Below, piece after piece: positions 11,401-23,500 of a DNA stretch of 64,000 nt. The DNA comes from Phyto melanocephala. Lineage: Eukaryota > Arthropoda > Insecta > Diptera > Rhinophoridae. Both the position numbers and the translations under genes were made by a program. Positions within the stretch are counted from its first letter, which is position 1. The number at the start of each line of letters is the position of its first letter. Under the pieces are notes generated by a model that worked only from the letters and a program-made list of their open reading frames with translations, was not told the DNA's origin and searched no databases. The DNA lies in the NCBI GenBank assembly GCA_941918925.1, contig OW799236.1, positions 81,432,213-81,496,212 on the forward strand, given 5' to 3'.

Positions 11401-14007
11401 AACCACATTGACATCATAAACCATAATCCTTAAGCTTTTGAAGGCGCTTAGCTATCCGAGGGAACGTAAACAAAAATTTTCCTCACGTTCCTCCTTATAC
11501 TTATGATTAATGTAACTGCTTTATACTGCAGCAGTTACTTGTAAATATAACACATTACATTGAAGGCCATACTAAGCCACATACTAGACAATTGTCTCTG
11601 CTATAGAATATAAAGGGTTATATATTTAGTGGTTTCAAAACCACCGGTCTGAAAAAGTTTACCTATAATTAAATTATATCACAAACTTAAGCATAGATCT
11701 GACTGAATCCGGACTAGACCATATAATCAATGTGATACTCAAATGGTTGAAGGCAATTTATAATGAGACTTCGATTTATATATGTTTACGAACAATCAAT
11801 CCGGAACAGAAACAAAAATTGGTAATCTAAAATCATCTTACAATGCAAGAATTAAATAAACTCTAAAAGTGTGGAGAATACCAGCCCATCTTAACAAAAG
11901 AAAGTAAAGAAGCCGACAAATTATTCAAAACAACATCATCTTTAAAAACCATCATCTCAAACCTTTTCATAGGTTCAAAAATTAACTAAAAGTTTAAGCT
12001 AGGAATAACAAGTCAGGAAATAGTAAAATTTTGCTTTCGGTAAGGTGACGAAAACAATAACGTAAAAACCAGTTAATGAGGAACCAAAGGAGGTGGTAAA
12101 ATTAAATAGAAGTTTAACTAGTGTAAGTAGTTATAGATCTTACAGTGTCGAGAACATAGCTTGCTCATGTATCACTATCGAACAATACAAAATGCAGAAC
12201 AAACTGTCAGAATGATAACGAAATATTGGAACGCTGTCTTTAAATATATCCTGCGTTTGGTCGTATTAGATACGTAAAATTCTATCATGGACACTATGCC
12301 GCACTTCGGACTGTAATTTCTTAAGGAGGCTATATTTTTGTGCTAATCCAACCTCTGATTAATTTTGTTTAAAGTTTATTTAGCACACAACATGCCGATT
12401 GGGCGAACGGGTATACTTGTCAAAAATATGGGCTTCTATTATATTTATAGTTTTCAAGCTACCCCAAACCTTAACAAGACATTAAACCCATTTCTTAAAA
12501 AAATAGACAATTTCTAAACTTTTCGTTAAGTTTATCAAAATCCGGGAATAAGGATACGACATTAAATTATGATTTAACAAACACATTGTTCGTTGTGGTA
12601 AAGGCTGTATAGAACCACTGGTTTATAGAATATACCATAGGCTACACTCTATACCAAACCATTAGCATGACCAAGCACCAAAATACAGATTATACTATAG
12701 AACGAGCAGAACTTATTTTATGCAAAAAAAGCAAAATACATATTTATTAACATAAAAAATTTTCTGGTTTACTATTTACTAAAAACTTGAGTTGCTGCTT
12801 AAAGTTAATATTCATATAGTTTAAGGCAACTACTTTAGTTGTCTATAAAAAAACATAAAATAAAATATTCTAAAAATCTCTCAGTCTTAAACTCATCGTT
12901 ATTGTGCTCGTCATCACCCACATAGCCTGCATTTCATTTTGCAAATATGCATGAAGGCCTTCTTAAAAATGAATTTATTTTTTCTGTATGTTGATTATAA
13001 GTTGCCAAGAGGTCGTATTTAAGTACGTTATTTATTTAAGATTTTAGTACATGATGAGTGAAAAAGTTTGCATATGAGTTCAACATTTGATGGTTTTCCT
13101 ACGTGTTTGTATGTGTGGGTAAAATTATGTCCATGTATGCTGTATTATAATGCACTTGTACAAAATGCATGGTGTATATACATACATACACACATACACA
13201 CACAAGTCGTAAGTGATATAAGTCTGTGTTGTCTGTGTGTGGGTTTTTAGTCGTCCCTCTCACTCTAAATACCCGTATTTTAGTTGTGAGAATATTTTGT
13301 TTTATGTTTAAGTAGTTGAGGTCCTAGAGTTCTAAAATTCTTAAGAATATTTATTTTTTTGTTTTGAGTACGTTTTGTTTTAGTTCTTGAATATTCTATG
13401 CGTTTTAGTTAATGTATTCGGGTAAATAATAGCAAAAGTTTTGTGTGAAAATAAAAATACATAGGAAGATGATAATTAGGTATTCTTTGAAGTAAATAAC
13501 ATACAAAGAGATGTGAGTAACGAAAAGAAATATATAACTAGAACTAATTAAAAATTGTAGCCCGTGCTAAATAAATAAAGTCACATATAAGACTATATGA
13601 CTGATGTAATTGCATTTAAGTATCAGAGGGTTCTCAAAAGTCACGGTAATATTTTTTGCATACAGGATGTCTTAGTAAAAATGTTATTTTAAAACTTAGC
13701 GTCCTTTTTTGGTGTTAGTGGCATCTCCGAAATTAAGCACTTGTCACATCTTTATTTCTATTATTCAAATCGGAGCGCTTTACGAAAGAACACTTATTAT
13801 AAAATTTTTGGAATGTTATGCTGAGACCTCTCGCAAATTTGAAAGAATTTTCTTAAAAATGTTTACCTAATGTAACTTAAAAAACTGGGTTAGCTGTAGA
13901 CAGTAAGACTGCTATGTATCGTATATCCGAAGTACTGAATTCTTACTCAGGAGCTTTAATCAACACAATTTGGAAAGCGCGAGCAATTCATTCAATGCCA
14001 ATTAAAA
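11401..14007. other. gene-poor AT-rich sequence
   Basis: I see no gene or clear mobile element. A CA-rich tract with TACA steps occurs at about 13160-13205. Faint protein-like readings near 13730-13930 did not resolve into any family. Confidence 0.5.
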
Positions 14008-14023
14008 CAAGTAAGAGCACTAT

Positions 14024-14040
14024 ATTCGGCTGTGCCGAAT
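14024..14040 (-). repeat. Helentron-type 3' terminal hairpin
   Basis: A perfect 7-bp stem ATTCGGC/GCCGAAT with a 3-nt loop lies about 16 bp from the element end. The same stem occurs at 3099-3115, 6761-6777, 35324-35340, 35508-35524 and 42394-42410, and with one mispair at about 20512-20528. Families A and B share this end although their interiors differ. Confidence 0.8.
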
Positions 14041-14150
14041 CTTTTATACCCACCACCAATTTTGTGTTCATTTAAAGCACAATATTTATTATTTTGTTAA
14101 TAGCTATGGAATAATATCTTTATGAAAAAATATGTATCACTTTCTTTGTA

Positions 14151-14686
14151 GAGGGTGGTTAAATTTTTTAGGGAACATGTTGAAGGTGAACTACACCTAG
14201 TCTTTAAATTTGCTTTCTGCATTTCATTTGACATTTCTCAATCTCAAACTTACTCAATTTGATCCGTGAAAAGATACGCAAATAAGCAGGTTTTTTATAA
14301 CAATGGGCGTTCAGATCAAAATGTATTTTGTGCACTTCGTATTTCTTTTGATCAACATAATCGTTCAAATTCTTCCAAAATCGGGAGAATTGTAAAAAAT
14401 ATTTAAATTTCTGCAAAACAGGTCTGTATAAAGTGTTAGAAAATCTGTGAATGCCTTCTTAGTTCGTTGAATGGGAACTATTGCTGTTTTTTGCGATAGT
14501 GTGTGATGGTGTGGACCATCAGATAGAGGAGTGGCGCCAAGGATAGGGGGCCATTTGGCTGATATTTTGTTAAATACATAATTGAACCATACAAATATTA
14601 TCATTATAAAAAGAAATGATAATAATTTCTTAAATAATTTGTGTTTTATTTTAAATCAACATCGGCCCTAAAATTAAATCACCCTT
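14151..14686. mobile_element. mariner-derived MITE inside family B copy 2
   Basis: About 536 bp, with inverted termini GAGGGTGGTTAAATTTTTTA and the mirrored CTAAAATTAAATCACCCTT. TA precedes the left end; the right-flank TA is altered by one base. Its interior matches the MITEs at 6059-6650, 34181-35213 and 41703-42283. Confidence 0.7.
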
Positions 14687-15065
14687 AATAACTTCGATAT
14701 GATAGTAAAATGTTTTCGTAAATTTAGTCTTTTAGTAAAAGTGGGCGGTAAAGTAGGCGTGTCAATAAAGTTTCTGTTAATATATACAACTTAAGAATTT
14801 TAATATAGTCCTTTATTTTCCCAAAAACTTTGTCAATAGAGCAATTACATGAATTTAAGATAAACCATTATATGGGGAATAGGCGTTAAAGTGCATTGAT
14901 TAGAAGAATAGACGTAGCAACTTTGATCACAATACCTCTAATTTTGGCGGTTTTATGAGCTTTTAAATTTCATTAACGGTAGATAACGTGAATAGTGGGC
15001 GTTATAGTAGGCCCACTTTATTAATTATCTTTATTAATAGAGAAATTATATGAATTTCAGTTAAA

Positions 15066-15700
15066 ACGTTATATGGGAGGTGGGCGTAAAAGTGGGCGTG
15101 GCACCTAAATTTCTGGCACAGTAATGACATTGCCTAGAAGGATATACGTAGCAAATTTGATCATCATAACTCTAATTTTGGCGGTTTTATGAGCTTTTAA
15201 ATTTCATTAACGGTGGATAACTTGAAAAGTGGGCGTTATAGTAGGCGTGTCAATGTTGTTTTTGCTAATGAGTACAACTTAGATGTTTCAATATAGTCCT
15301 TTATTGTTCCAAAATCTTTATTAATAGAGAAATCATATGAATTTTAGGTAAGACGTTATATGGGAGGTGGGCGTAAAAGTGGGCGTGTTACCTTAGTTTT
15401 TTGGCACATTAATGACATTGCCTAGAAGGATATACGTAGCAAATTTGATCATAACTCTAATTTTGGCGGTTTTATGAGCTTTTAAATTTCATTAACGGTA
15501 CATAACGTTAAAAGTGGGCGTCATAGTAGGCATGTCAAAGTTATTTTTGCTAATTAGTACAACTTAGATGTTTCAGTATAGTCCTTTATCATTCCCAAAT
15601 CTTTATTAATAGAGAAATCATATGAATTTTAGGTAAGACGTTATATGGGAGGTGGGCGTAAAAGTGGGCGTGGCACATTGATTTTCCGTAACAAAAAAGT
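15066..15700 (-). repeat. ~286-bp tandem repeat inside family B
   Basis: Units begin with ACGTTATATGGGAGGTGGGC at 15066, 15353 and 15638, spacing 287 and 285 bp. Each contains GTAAAAGTGGGCGTG, TAGAAGGATATACGTAGCAA, GGCGGTTTTATGAGCTTTTA and AGAGAAATCATATGAATTTT. A shortened unit lies upstream near 14866. Other B copies carry fewer units, so unit number varies between copies. Confidence 0.75.
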
Positions 15701-16305
15701 CTCTCACCAAAAAGCAATGTGTGCAAAATTTCAGATTCGTACATCTAATTTGGTCCGTTTTATTAGGTTTTAAATTTAAAATATACTAAAAAATACACTG
15801 CGCGGTATAAATTTTCGTACATTTTTATCCATAACTCCTTGCCTAATGCATAAATGTGAGCAATTTTTGGGGAGAGATATGGTTTTGACTCGAGAAATAT
15901 ATATTCGAAGGTTCATGACTGTATGTTAATGCGTTTGGACACAATACCATTTTATGCGATGTTCGTAGGACACGGTTTTTTCGACCTACTCTTGCATTAC
16001 GAGCTATAACTCACTTCCTAATATTCCGATATAGCCCATTTGCAATACCAGACAAACCTTGTCTATAGGAAAGATTCTGGCAAAATTTGAACCCCCTAGC
16101 TTCTTCGGTGCGACCTCTTTCAACATGCTTTCTCATGCTTTCAACAGACAGACAGACGGACGGACATAACTAGATCGTCATCAAATCAAACCCTGATTCA
16201 CAATATATTTACATTATAAGGTCTTAAATAGATATTTCGATGTGTTACAAACGGAATGACAAAATGAATATACCCCCACCATTTTTTTGGTGGCCGGTAT
16301 AAAAA

Positions 16306-16654
16306 GATCAGCTTCTCCGATAAAGCATATTTCATAAATACATAACGTTCTCGAATTTGGTTTTTCCGAGCCCAAATATGGCTTTTTTGTTTACTAATGT
16401 ACCCAGCAAGATGAAAATGAGCTTCCTCCGAAAACATAATTTTCTTGGCAAACCGACATTATCCCGTAATTTCACCTTGGTCTCTACCTTGGAAATAAAT
16501 GTCAAATATATCCCAACATTGCTTAAGCGTAAATCGATTTATTTTGTTCAGCTGAGATAATATACTTAATTATGTGACAGAATACAATGACAGAAATATT
16601 ACAAGATTCGAATTAGCCACTAATTAAAATTTATACCAATAGATGGCCCACCCT
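16306..16654 (-). pseudogene. mariner-like transposase fragment (N-terminus joined to first catalytic motif)
   Basis: The right end is an inverted terminus (ATAGATGGCCCACCCTTA on the + strand) abutting TA at 16655-16656. Reading inward on the reverse strand, a NRFTLKQ...IYF segment resembles the first helix-turn-helix. After a deletion comes KIMFSEEAHFHLAGYISKQK, the first catalytic block. The catalytic Asp is Glu here (SEE instead of SDE). The sequence then runs into the 5' end of family B copy 2, so the rest is missing. This belongs to a different subfamily from 6892-7710, judging by the terminus. Confidence 0.65.
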
Positions 16655-16656
16655 TA

Positions 16657-17490
16657 ACAAGGATTTTGGAAGATTAACACGGTTTTGGGAGAAACCTATT
16701 AACCATGCCATGTTTGTTGCACAGTAAATATGTGAGAAGTCCTTAGAAGCCAATAAGACAGCGTATGTGGAATTTGTGATGCCATTATGCTCTTGAATTA
16801 CAGAAATATTTCCAGCAACTTATAAGGGGTAAATAAACACCTAAGTAGCAAAAAAAAAAAATACTGACATCAAATTGTAGCCGAAACTGAAGAGAATTTG
16901 AAAAAAAATTCTACGCTTTGAAAATTTAAGGTGAAAACCCCAAGTCCCTAGAAATATCATGAGTCTAGAAGCTGTTAGTTAGCAGTCGAAAACAATCCGA
17001 TTGGAATGTTGTATAATTGAATTTCCTTACCTGCTTTATAACAAGCAGACGAAATATCTGCGAACAACAGCAGGATACACAGGTTTAACAGCAAATCTAA
17101 TCAAGAGGTTAGACTAGCTTTGCTATAATAGATGGCGTGGTCATGCTGAGTGAAAGTAAACAGTAGATAGATTATGTGTAAATAATGCCCAAGCAAATAT
17201 TCATATTCTCGTCTGTAAAGCAGCCCTACAAAAATGAAGGCATGAATCCCGGACGTCGTCCTCAGCTGATGAATATTTTCATGGTTTAATTAAGAATATA
17301 TCAATGTGAATAAGAAAGATAAAGGCAGGTTATATGCATTTTTATTAATAAAATGTTATTATTGAATATGTCGTACTATGAGCAGGATGCAATTCTAAAT
17401 AACAAAAATAAATAAATGTAATAGTAATTGTAATTTGTTTAGCTATCTTCTTAAAAATATAGAAATATATTTTTTTAAAGCTTATAACTA
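16657..17490. other. no gene recognised
   Basis: AT-rich sequence without a convincing feature. A reading of RWRGHAE near 17115-17140 recalls the C-terminal part of RTE-like reverse transcriptases but is too short to call. Confidence 0.5.
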
Positions 17491-17800
17491 GAGTAGTCGA
17501 TGTACTATGTTCGTTTGTCCTTGTGTTGATCAAAATCAACTTTTAGAAGTCCACACATGGTACTCAGATCTGTATGTTTTATTGAGCTTGTGAAAATATT
17601 CGGAAATGAATCGCTATTGAATTTCAAAAAAATGGTTCCATATTTTTCCCTTATTTTTAACACAAAAATCATAATTCTTCATCTCTACGTTAATTTATAG
17701 AGACGGTTGCTACTAACTATAGATACCATATGCCTTTAGGGATTAAATAAATCGATTACTGATTGACATAATTATAGGCAAATATAATTTTGAAACATTT
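17490..17800 (+). mobile_element. decayed family A-related HINE fragment
   Basis: Blocks GTCGATG, GTTCGTTTGTCC, ATCAAAATCAACTTTTAGAAG, CTCAGATCTGTAT and GAAATGAATCGCTATTGAA follow the order of the family A copy at 19835-20544. After 17640 the two diverge. The part at 17690-17800 (TTAATTTATAGAGACGGTTG, GCTACTAACTATAG, TCTAGGGATT-like, AAATCGATTACTGA) instead resembles 63105-63230. Ends are not preserved. Confidence 0.55.
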
Positions 17801-18229
17801 AAGACACCAAAATATAAGCCGAAGTCTTATTTATTACTTTAAAAATACAATTAATTAGGTGTTTTCCCTAAAATTTACAAACCTAAATCCTTTTTTTGCA
17901 GCTTTTGGATAACATAGTGGAATGATTTGGAGATCAAAAGAAATAACATGACTAGCAGAATATACTACACTATATAAGACACTATAAAGACAATTTAAAA
18001 TCTTAGAAGCCCGGCACTACAGAATTGCATACAATTTACTTATTAGTACTTAATATTGTTGTCAAATAAGGCTCCACGAAAAGCCCCCCAATGAAATAAC
18101 GCCCAGGAAACAATCCCCAATGAAGTAAACCCCAAAAAATTGGAAATAACACCCAAAAACAGTGAATGAAATAACATCCAAAAATAAATGAAATAAACCC
18201 CAAAGCGAACACGAAACAACCCCCAATAT

Positions 18230-18261
18230 TTGGGAGTTATTTCATATGAAATAACTCCCAA
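18230..18261. repeat. perfect 32-bp palindrome in the subterminal array
   Basis: TTGGGAGTTATTTCAT followed by its exact complement. A near-identical palindrome with one mispair is at 19277-19308, at a similar distance from the other end. They are made of two facing copies of the subterminal motif. Confidence 0.85.
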
Positions 18262-18806
18262 TGATGAAAATGAAATAACCCCCAATGAAATAAACCCCAT
18301 CAGCAACAAAAATGAAATTATGCCCAAAATTCATAAAAGAGTCAGATTCATTAAGGATTTCATGAAATCAATATGGACCAACAGCAAAATCGCAAATTTA
18401 TTGATGTGTGGAGGCCCGCATGCGTCTTCTTCATAATAAGGATATATGCAACTTCGAAAGTGTGCCAGCATTTAAAATCAATTTTTTTTTTGGTGAAAGA
18501 ACATACAAAGCTCGTTTAATAGTGACTACTTTTGGTTTTGTAAATGAACTAAGTCCAGTGCAGTAAATTTCCCTTATACGATGGAAGCAATATCAGATCA
18601 GCCACCAACGAGCTATCCTAAAACTTTACGAATGGCTTGAAAATCCAACTCATGGGAGACGTTTTTATAGTTACAATATTGTAAAGAAGGCAGTAATTTT
18701 CTGTAATGGAGATGTGAGGAAGTATGGACAAAGAATGGTTTAATATTTCCAATATATTTATTTTTGAAACCCAACTACCAAAAAATTATTTTCATGAATA
18801 ATAAAC

Positions 18807-19022
18807 TTAATACATTATACGTAAGAAATGGTAAAAAAAAACAAAATGTTTGCTCATGAAATCAAAATGGAGAAAATACCAACAACCGATTACTTTTGAT
18901 TTAGGGAAAACAATCATTATTGCCGTCCGTAGACTTATTTCGTAGTCTGTCACGAAGGTCGCACCATCCAAATCCAGAACGTTATCATTTATGTATTTAA
19001 AAAGATATTGTAATATATTCAC
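18807..19022 (-). pseudogene. possible Mutator-like transposase fragment
   Basis: A 71-codon frame within the 36-bp-terminus element. Residues about 24-53 (VTDYEIS, AIMIVFP, VIGCWYFLHF) follow the pattern of the second Asp region of MULE transposases, where an Asp-x-Glu is followed by VFP and a Cys/His pair about 12-15 residues later. No further transposase blocks are found up- or downstream in any frame. The identification is from memory of the motif, without alignment. The alternative is a chance frame. Confidence 0.35.
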
Positions 19023-19399
19023 AAGCTAAAAGTTTTCTTGTAAAAGGCCTATTTTTATATAATTTATTTACAAGCACCCCCAAAACCAAAAGCTTTAAAA
19101 ATGAAATAACCCCCGAATACAAAATGAAATATCACCCAAATTATACACGCTATGAAACAAGCCCCGAATTTAAAAATTTGTTGGGTGTTATTTCATTGGA
19201 GATTATTTCATAATTTGAAAACCCCAAATGAGAAATGAAATAATTTCCAAAAAAAATGAAAGACGGCCCAAAAAAATTGGGAGTTATTTCATATGAAATA
19301 ACACCCAAAATTGTATGAAAAAAATTTGGGGAATATTTCATTTTTCGTTTGGGCGTTATTTCATTGGGGGGCTTTTCGTGGAGCCTAAAATAATATAAC

Positions 19400-19800
19400 T
19401 TGGCTATTATAATGCAGTCAAAATTAAAAGGTTAAAATCCAAGATGGCGTCCGGAATAAAATTACGGATAGGTGGATCAAAAATAGTAATTTTCCCTTTT
19501 CAACTCCCACTATATAGACATTAGGTGAAAGGGCTTGATCAGACGAATACGCCAGACTATGAAAAAGTTAACATCCAGCGCAAAATTCAAATCAAATGGC
19601 GTATAATTATCTTTTCCGATCCATCAGTATGGGTATAAAATAAAAGGGGTTGATTAGAAGAATATAGTTAACTTTGTAAAAATTAAAAGTCAAATATGGT
19701 ATTGGAAATAATAAAGCGACATTGCGTTAACATTAAATATGAAATCTAGTAATGCTGTGGCCAGTATAGAAGATGGTGAAGGGTATTCGGTCACCATACT
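19400..19800. repeat. degenerate repeat region, unassigned
   Basis: Between the 36-bp-terminus element and family A copy 3. Segments such as GTTAAAATCCAAGATGGCG, GTTAACATCCAGCG...AAATGGCG and GTTAAC...AAATATGG recur with GGGCTTGATCAGACGAAT / GGGGTTGATTAGAAGAAT between them, as in an imperfect tandem repeat with a unit of roughly 120 bp. I cannot assign it to a family. Confidence 0.35.
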
Positions 19801-19834
19801 TATTATTATGGATTATCTATAGCAGTAAAACTTT

Positions 19835-20544
19835 GTTTTTTATACCCTTCACCTGTGGTGCACAAGGGTATATATAGCTTTGGCATTCCGTTTGTAATTT
19901 CTACAATTTTCATTTCCGACCCCATAAAGTATATATTTTATGAAAGCTTATGAATAGAGGAGTCGATTAAGCCCTGACCGTCTGTCCGTCTGCCCGTCTG
20001 TTCGTGTGTTGGTTGAAATCAACTTTTAGAAGCAACTATATGTTCCTCAGATCTGTATATGGTATCAATCTCATGGAAATATCCAGGAATGAATCGCTAT
20101 TGAAATTCAGCACAATCGCCCCATAACTTTCTGAGATATGAGCAAAAAACCACGACCACCTCCTTTTTTTTACAATTACAACAACAACATACATACATAC
20201 ATACATGTAAAAAACATACCAAACAAAAAAAATTACAAAGAAAAATATATTAAAAATAATAAAAAAATAATAAAAAAAACTACAAAAAAAAATTTAAAAA
20301 TAAATTTTTTTAAAAAAATTAAAAAAAATATAAAAAAAAATAATAAAATATAAATAATATATTAAATAAAATAAAATAAAATTTTTTTGGCTAAGCTGGG
20401 ATTCGATGCCACATTTATTCTAACGTGTACGTATGCACGTATTTTATATGGGATGAATGGTGATACAAACAATTGTTATTGCATGACTACACGTTGTGAA
20501 GGGTATATGAGATTCGGCACGACCGAATATAGCACTGTTACTTG
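19835..20544 (+). mobile_element. HINE-like family A, copy 3 (full length)
   Basis: The 5' end TATACCCTTCACC (after a T run) forms a hairpin with AAGGGTATA. The (GTCY)n tract is at 19978-20003. A long A-rich stretch (20222-20380) follows, then the GGGATTCGATGCCACATTTA block. The 3' subterminal repeat GTGAAGGGTATA leads to the terminal hairpin (20512-20528, one mispair) and CTTG followed by T. Insertion lies between T runs, as expected for Helentron relatives. There is no coding potential; the Lys/Asn-rich 71-codon frame at 20138-20353 is translation of the A-rich tract. Confidence 0.8.
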
Positions 20545-20545
20545 T

Positions 20546-23500
20546 TTTTTTGCCAGTTGTTTAATATAGTGTATCAGAGGGCAACTGGTAACTAAAATCT
20601 ATATATTTTTTTTTTTTTTGAAATAGAGATTGCATTGGCAACTGTAAAAAAAGGATTAGACTTATAATATTTTGATGTGGAAATTTACAATTTAGGGGAA
20701 AAAATTTAATATAAAATTTCAAAATTTTTTACTTAGATAGTTTTCTAAATGTTGCCTCTTTTTTTGGATTTTAGTGCTTTTGAATTCTCAAAGTTGACAA
20801 CCCTACTAATTGTGTTTAGCCAGATATTTTCCATAATTTTCTTAAAAAGTTCACATATTTTGAAAATAAGATTAACCTTTCGACTTCAGTGAAACTGCTA
20901 TTTGTTGTTATGTACAATATACCAGTATTTGCAGGATATAAGTAAGTCAGCATTTTATGTGTAACTAATGTTAGTTTATCAAACATTACAACTTATGTAT
21001 TGCAAATATTTTAAGCACTTTCAGCAAGAATTATCGAAGAATGAAAAAAGAACTCAAAAGTGGTAAAGTGCAAATATATAAAAGCTTAGCTTAACATGCA
21101 CGTACTTTTAAGCGGCAGAAAACGGAAATGAAAAAAACTATTGGCAACAAAAGTTGTTAGCAAATGTTTGTCATACAAGCATCATACACACATCTGTCAC
21201 CCAGTTAACTAGCAAAGCAAATACAAACAGTTTTCTAAGAAAAAATCTAACAAAAATAGAGATAAAAAGCATCAGAAATAAAAAGAAAACGTATGTAATC
21301 CTTAATATTTGCCACCTGCATTTCATGCTCTAAAAAACATCTAATTTTTTAAAAAAGTTTGATGCTTCTTTTCTTTTTTCATTTTGTGAAGGAGTATGTA
21401 GAACATTTCGTTTTTTTCTTAAACTATTTATTGAACTAGAAAATTCAATGTGTTACAAAAAAAAAAAAAAAAATAAAAACTTTAAAAATGGAAAAAGACG
21501 TCTACCTAAAAGTTTTCACATTTAACGACGACACGTTCACGTTCTACAAAAAAATTGAATAAAAACGAAATAAAAGTGTGAGAAAAACAAACATCTATGA
21601 TGGCTTTTAGGGGTTTTTAGTGTAATAGCTTCATGTGCAACTGCTTTACTTTCAGTTAAGTTTCACTATTCTCTTCGGCATGTTGGCCACAAAATCTACA
21701 TGCCTCTACATCAATGTATAAGTAACTTCTACATGTATGCTACACCTAATGCATGCACACAATGCACACATGTTTACATTTCTCATGCATTTGGATTTTC
21801 GTATGACTTTAATATTGTTTAACTTGCATTGATGTCATATGGTTGCATATGAATGAATTTCAGTTTGAAAACTTTTGTCTTGAAAGTTTTCTTCTTTCTT
21901 TGTTGTTTTTCAATTCTTACAATTGTTTTTTTTAACATATTTTAAAGAAAAATTCTTAAAAGTTTTTGGCATACCTTTATTTATTTAACAAAGTTTTTAT
22001 AACAATGCAAATATTGATGTTTAAGTTAAAAGGACATTTTTAAATGTATTAGATATTTACTGCTTCTTGTATTTGGTATGTGAAAAATAAAGAAAAAGTT
22101 TAAAAAGAACAAATATTATAAGAAATTGAAAATGACAATATTGAAATTCTTAAAAAATTTAAAAGACAGATATGCCATATGAATTCTTGTACTAAATGCA
22201 TATTTGCTAAAGATCTGAGCAACATGTTTTAAATGTTTTGCATTTTATTTCATACTACTTCCAATCACATGAGAACTTGTATTATTACAGAACATTAGGT
22301 AAGTGCAAAAGGCAACTATTGTTATGCACACTTGGGTCCATTATATGGATACTTTTGGTCTAGTTCTACTATCAACACATTTAAACACTTTTTTAAAGTT
22401 CTATCTCAAACTTCGGGTTTTTTTATTTTTCTTTTGAATCTGAGTTATGTTGTTTCAATGTTGTTTTATTTCAATTTTGTTCTACTTTTCAATGTTTGAT
22501 CGTAAAGCAAAACACATACTATTGAAAGTATGTATTTCATAATGAGAGAGTATTATACACACACTATTTCAATTTAATGGGATTTGCCGTAACCCATTTT
22601 CCTGATGCTTGTGCCGCTCTTCAATATTAACATGAGACATGCTTACATAATTATATTTGTTTAGAAGAATTTAATATCATCGAAAACAAATCTTAATAAT
22701 TTTAATTTTAAATTTAATTTTTAAGTAAACAGAATTTGCAGAATTACCAAAACCAGTAAAATTATAAAAGTCAAGAAATATTTATTTAATAAACTATCAC
22801 CAGTGGCGTCAGGAAATATACCATAGATGTATCTATCATTCCTTGTACAAAAGATAAGGAATATTTATCTTGGTCCTTATGACTTTCCAAGTGGATTTTT
22901 TAAATCATTCCTAAAAAAAACTTGCTACATTGCGCGATATAATATAAATTAAAATAAAAGATAATATATATGTTGTTCTTGTACATGAGTCCTTGATTAA
23001 TTTTGTGACTATCAATAACTATACTTTAGGTCTGGGCCTATACCGAGATCATGTATTCTAAATAAGTATATAATAGGGGATTAAATTTTTTTCCACATAA
23101 TTATCTACAGTAAGAACAACTTACTACTATCATCGATATTTATGCTTTCTGAAACTCCGACACCTCCACTAATGTAATATTTAAGTGCCATTATCTTTTT
23201 AAGCTAGAAACACAGATAGGAATAATAGGCTGTAATTCCTATAACCTTCACCACCCCACACAGCTCCAGGAACACAGGTATGAGTATATGCCAGTGATGT
23301 ATACTCTCACCATCCCTCTTAAGGACAGCTTCTATATCATTAAGAGAGGTAACTTAATAATATTAAGAGAGAGAATTTTTTTTAAGGTAATAAACTCTTT
23401 GACTCTTTGGTCAGGTATATGACTGATTCAATTTGCCTTTGACAAGTTTCTTATTTAGCTTTATATTCTGACCATAAATGTGTTTTGATGATCTTATTAA

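Larger units (their letters stand above)
14008..16305 (-). mobile_element. HINE-like family B, copy 2 (reverse, full length)
   Basis: The 3' end is at 14008 (CAAGTAAGAG on the + strand), with the hairpin ATTCGGC-TGT-GCCGAAT at 14024-14040 and subterminal repeat TATACCCACCACCA after it. The 5' end, with CCACCATTTTTTTGGTGG, is at about 16275-16305. The (GACN)n tract lies at 16143-16166. This copy has the largest array of the ~286-bp internal repeat, and the embedded mariner MITE at 14151-14686. It has inserted beside, or interrupted, a mariner-like element whose remains begin at 16306. Confidence 0.8.
18070..19385. mobile_element. DNA transposon with perfect 36-bp inverted termini (possibly MULE-like)
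   Basis: The left terminus 18070-18105 begins GGCTCCACGAAAAGCCCCCC and continues AATGAAATAACGCCCA. The right terminus 19350-19385 is its exact reverse complement. Flanks TCAAATAA and TAAAATAA may be an 8-bp target duplication with one change. Both ends (18070-18330 and 19075-19385) are packed with about ten to twelve copies each of a TGAAATAACnCCCAA-type motif in both orientations. A reverse frame (18807-19022) reads FVTDYEISLRTAIMIVFP then GCWYFLHF, which resembles the DxE...VFP...C.FH block of Mutator-like transposases. A forward segment near 18370-18435 faintly resembles an N-terminal zinc-finger type domain, on the opposite strand, so the interior is either rearranged or one reading is chance. 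At 1316 bp it is non-autonomous. Confidence 0.7.

Noticed and set aside
15066..15700. Regularly repeated units that might suggest a CRISPR-like array
   Set aside because: Units are about 286 bp with no spacer-repeat alternation and lie in a fly transposon.
17060..17240. Faint RWRGHAE reading, recalling RTE-type C-termini
   Set aside because: Only a few residues match and stops surround them; insufficient for a call.
20138..20353. 71-codon Lys/Asn-rich frame
   Set aside because: Translation of the A-rich tract of the family A element, not a gene.
21488..21562. 24-codon smORF with a smooth acidic/aromatic composition
   Set aside because: Too short to support without conservation or expression data.
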